This document shows positions 6,162 through 8,348 of a stretch of 8,348 nt of DNA, piece by piece; position 1 is the first letter of the stretch, and every line of letters starts with the position of its first letter. The translations under genes and the position numbers were made by a program. The DNA lies in assembly GCA_016763895.1 (NCBI GenBank), contig JAESSV010000107.1, positions 1 to 8,348 of the forward strand. Direction: 5' to 3'. The DNA comes from Magnetovibrio sp. Its GTDB lineage: Bacteria > Pseudomonadota > Alphaproteobacteria > Rhodospirillales > Magnetovibrionaceae. Below the pieces are notes generated by a model. It was given only the letters and a program-made list of their open reading frames with translations, was not told the DNA's origin and did not search any database.

Positions 6162-7041
6162 GCACCAAAGTCAGCCAGTCTTCACGCACATGTCGGCTTT
6201 CAAGTTTTAGCCCTTGGGCCAGATAAGCCCCCAACACAAACCGTTCATCCCGCACCAAAAGACCCGATAAAATCACGTATCCTCCCGGGATCACATGACG
6301 GCCCAGATCCGGGGCAATTTCAGCCAAAGGCCGGGCCAGAATGTTGGCCACAATTAAATCAAACCGATCATGCTTGGCCAGGGGTGAAAAGCCCGGGCCT
6401 ACCCGAAATTCAAGCATATTTGACACCCGGTTTAAAACCGCATTGCGTTTGGCGACGCGCACCGCCACCGGGTCTATATCGGTGCCCAAAATATCGATAT
6501 GCCAAAGTTTTGCCATGGCGATCGCCAAAATTCCAGAGCCAGAGCCCACATCCAGGGGACGCTTGAAACGATGCTTGCGCCCCAGCTTTTCCAACGCTTG
6601 TAAACAGCCCGATGTGGTGGCATGTGTGCCCGTGCCAAACGCCGCTCCGGGATCGATGCGCATGGGAATTCGACCGGGCAAGGGGCGCTCGTCAATATGT
6701 GATGCATATATAAAGAAACGACCTTCATCAATGGGCGGAAAGTCTTTCAGGTTTTCCACCACCCAATCTCTGGGCGCCAAGGGTTCCAGCCCCACGTTTG
6801 GGATGTTCACGCCCAAACGTTGGGCCACCGCTTGAACCGCCGCTTGAACAACGGCCAAGTCTGGTTTGTCGGTCACGAAGCCTTCCATGTGCTGCATGCC
6901 GCGAACGTCTTCGTCCACCGTCCACATCAAGGATTCCACAAACGGCTCAATCGCCAATTCAAACGCCAAAATGTGTTCGTCGGCCATTTCGATGGACAAT
7001 TGCCATAAGGCGGGCTGCATGGGGACGGGGTGCTCAGTCAT
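6148..7041 (-). CDS. prmA: Ribosomal protein L11 methyltransferase PrmA
   Basis: A 297-residue SAM-dependent methyltransferase of normal PrmA length. PrmA trimethylates lysines and the N terminus of ribosomal protein L11 in the cytoplasm. The N-terminal substrate-recognition domain (about 1-100) leads into DPGAAFGTGTHATTSGCLQALE at 130-151. The SAM-binding LDVGSGSGILAIAMAKL is at 163-179, the acidic loop DIDPVAVRVAKRNA at 188-201, and the PrmA-specific DLIVANILARPL at 228-239. The ATG at 7041 has AAAGGA seven bases upstream. It is the second gene of a uvrD-prmA operon with an 11-base gap and faces the small coiled-coil gene. Nothing unusual is seen in the protein. Confidence 0.96.
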   Translation of the reverse strand: MTEHPVPMQPALWQLSIEMADEHILAFELAIEPFVESLMWTVDEDVRGMQHMEGFVTDKPDLAVVQAAVQAVAQRLGVNIPNVGLEPLAPRDWVVENLKDFPPIDEGRFFIYASHIDERPLPGRIPMRIDPGAAFGTGTHATTSGCLQALEKLGRKHRFKRPLDVGSGSGILAIAMAKLWHIDILGTDIDPVAVRVAKRNAVLNRVSNMLEFRVGPGFSPLAKHDRFDLIVANILARPLAEIAPDLGRHVIPGGYVILSGLLVRDERFVLGAYLAQGLKLESRHVREDWLTLVLKKR

Positions 7042-7048
7042 AGATAAG

Positions 7049-7054
7049 TCCTTT
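7049..7054 (-). promoter_or_regulatory. prmA ribosome binding site overlapping the uvrD stop codon
   Basis: Minus strand AAAGGA lies seven bases before the prmA ATG. Its first two bases are the last two of the uvrD TAA (7055-7053), so ribosomes terminating on uvrD cover the prmA initiation region, which suggests translational coupling. Confidence 0.75.
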
Positions 7055-8348
7055 AAGGGGTTTCGACAAAGCTGGACATGACTTTTTTAAAGCCCGCTTT
7101 TTCGAAATCAATTTCAAGTTTGTCGCCGTCAAAGGAGCGAATACGTCCATAGCCAAATCTTTGATGAAAGACCCGTTGTCCGACTTTGAGGCCATCGACG
7201 CTGAGCCCTTTGGTGGCATAGACAATTTCATCACGCGGTTTCTTTTTTGCCGCGCGTTTCCAGCCGCCGCCGTATCCTGGTCCCCCGCCCTTTCCGATAA
7301 AGGTTGCGGCTTCTTCGGCAAAGCCGCCGCGTGACACACCCAAATCCCCGGCGCGTTCCACATGATCAAGGGGCAATTCTTCAATAAAGCGAGACGCCAG
7401 TGACGATTGCCACTGACCAAAAATTCGGCGGTTGGCGGCGAAGGTAACGGTGGCTTTTTTGCGGGCGCGGGTGAGGCCGACATAAGCCAGCCGGCGTTCT
7501 TCTTCTAAGCCCTTTACACCCGTTTCGTCGAGGGCGCGTTGGTGGGGGAACAAGCCTCCTTCACAACCCGGCAAAAAGATCGTGTCATATTCCAAACCCT
7601 TGGCCCCGTGCAAAGTCATGAGGGTGATTTTGGGAACATCTTGCTTGTCTTCGTTGTCCATTACCAACGAGACATGTTCTAGGAAAGTGCCAAGATTTTC
7701 AAATTCACTGAGGCCCACCACCAATTCGTTCAGGTTTTCCACCCGGCCCGGCGCGTCTATGGACTTGTCCAATTTCCACATGTCCAAATAGCCCGATTCT
7801 TTCATCACCTTGTCGGTGAGTTCCGCCGGGGGAAGCTTGTTTGCTTCGCCACGCCACGCCGAAAATTGCGCCAAAAGGTCTCCGAAAATTTTCTTGGGCC
7901 GGGCTTTCAACTCGTCGGTATCCAACAATTCACCCAGCGCTACGGTCAAAGATATACCCCGGGCTCTGGCATGCATGTGCACCGTTTGCATCGCCGCCGG
8001 CCCCAATCCACGCCGAGGTGTGTTGGCGATACGCTCAAAGGCCAAGTCATCGTCAGGCTGAGCGATCACCCGCAAATAAGCCACCGCATCGCGAATTTCT
8101 TGGCGTTCATAAAAGCGTAAGCCGCCAATCACTTGATAGGGCAAACCTAACGTAATCAGGCGTTCTTCGAATTCACGGGTTTGTGCGGACGTGCGCACCA
8201 AAATCGCCATGGCATTTAAGCTTTCACCCTTGGCTTGCTGCGCTTCGATTTCTTCCCCCACCCAGCGGGCTTCTTCGATGCTGTCCCACACGCCATGCAC
8301 TTTAACTTTTTCGCCTTCAGCCACATCGGTCCACAAGGTCTTGCCCAA
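7053..8348 (-). CDS. uvrD: UvrD/PcrA-type DNA helicase, C-terminal part (5' end beyond the right edge)
   Basis: The frame is open to the right edge, so the N-terminal Walker A and the earlier helicase motifs are missing; about 432 codons are present. The last complete codon at the edge (TTG) is internal, not a start. Visible superfamily 1A hallmarks (fragment numbering) are AILVRTSAQTREFEE at 48-62, YQVIGGLRFYERQEIRD at 71-87 (motif IV region), TLHGAKGLEYD at 245-255 (motif V) and EERRLAYVGLTRARK at 283-297 (motif VI). A Gly-rich basic linker (352-370) follows. The C-terminal small domain (VGQRVFHQRFGYGRIRSF, 389-406) resembles the Tudor-like domain that binds RNA polymerase in UvrD and PcrA. 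The enzyme unwinds DNA 3' to 5' in nucleotide excision and mismatch repair and clears stalled complexes. The first visible gene of the uvrD-prmA operon. Confidence 0.95.
   Translation of the reverse strand: MGKTLWTDVAEGEKVKVHGVWDSIEEARWVGEEIEAQQAKGESLNAMAILVRTSAQTREFEERLITLGLPYQVIGGLRFYERQEIRDAVAYLRVIAQPDDDLAFERIANTPRRGLGPAAMQTVHMHARARGISLTVALGELLDTDELKARPKKIFGDLLAQFSAWRGEANKLPPAELTDKVMKESGYLDMWKLDKSIDAPGRVENLNELVVGLSEFENLGTFLEHVSLVMDNEDKQDVPKITLMTLHGAKGLEYDTIFLPGCEGGLFPHQRALDETGVKGLEEERRLAYVGLTRARKKATVTFAANRRIFGQWQSSLASRFIEELPLDHVERAGDLGVSRGGFAEEAATFIGKGGGPGYGGGWKRAAKKKPRDEIVYATKGLSVDGLKVGQRVFHQRFGYGRIRSFDGDKLEIDFEKAGFKKVMSSFVETP

Overview
The window looks like chromosomal DNA of an alphaproteobacterium, probably a marine or freshwater relative of the Rhodospirillales. 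This is inferred from the style of the FecR-domain protein, the moderate GC content, and the uvrD-prmA pair; no rRNA or other decisive marker is present. Most of the content is ordinary: membrane transport and channel genes plus conserved housekeeping genes. I see no tRNA, rRNA, CRISPR array, insertion sequence or phage gene.

Left part (1-1894, minus strand). A secreted HExxH zinc-metalloprotease-like protein (1894-1223) is followed 79 bases downstream by the 5' part of a large gene (1143 to beyond base 1). That gene encodes a protein with a FecR-type domain and then an Ala/Glu/Gln heptad-repeat coiled coil that runs off the left edge. It has a strong Shine-Dalgarno and contains a run of eight C in the coding strand. 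It has no N-terminal signal peptide, so a type I-secreted surface protein is a reasonable guess.

Middle (1992-5675). An iron-containing alcohol dehydrogenase (plus strand) is split by what looks like a single missing G near 2153. It converges on an MscS-family mechanosensitive channel gene (minus strand), and both genes stop within one shared TTAA. Divergent from mscS, an azlC-azlD pair (plus strand, 11-base overlap) encodes a putative branched-chain amino acid exporter, followed by a hairpin with a T-run.

Right part (5747-8348). A small membrane-anchored coiled-coil protein (plus strand) is probably expressed from a leaderless or near-leaderless transcript. Its 3' end runs into four tandem copies of a 15-base repeat. 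The repeat is closed in the gene's own frame, with a TAA in each copy, but open in another frame as a Lys-rich pentapeptide repeat. On the minus strand, uvrD (3' part only, entering from the right edge) and prmA form a tight operon with an 11-base gap; the prmA Shine-Dalgarno overlaps the uvrD stop codon.

No clear new multi-gene system is visible. The best leads are the FecR/coiled-coil gene with its C8 tract and neighbouring secreted metalloprotease, the two places where a one-base change at a G run would alter a reading frame, and the 15-base repeat array.
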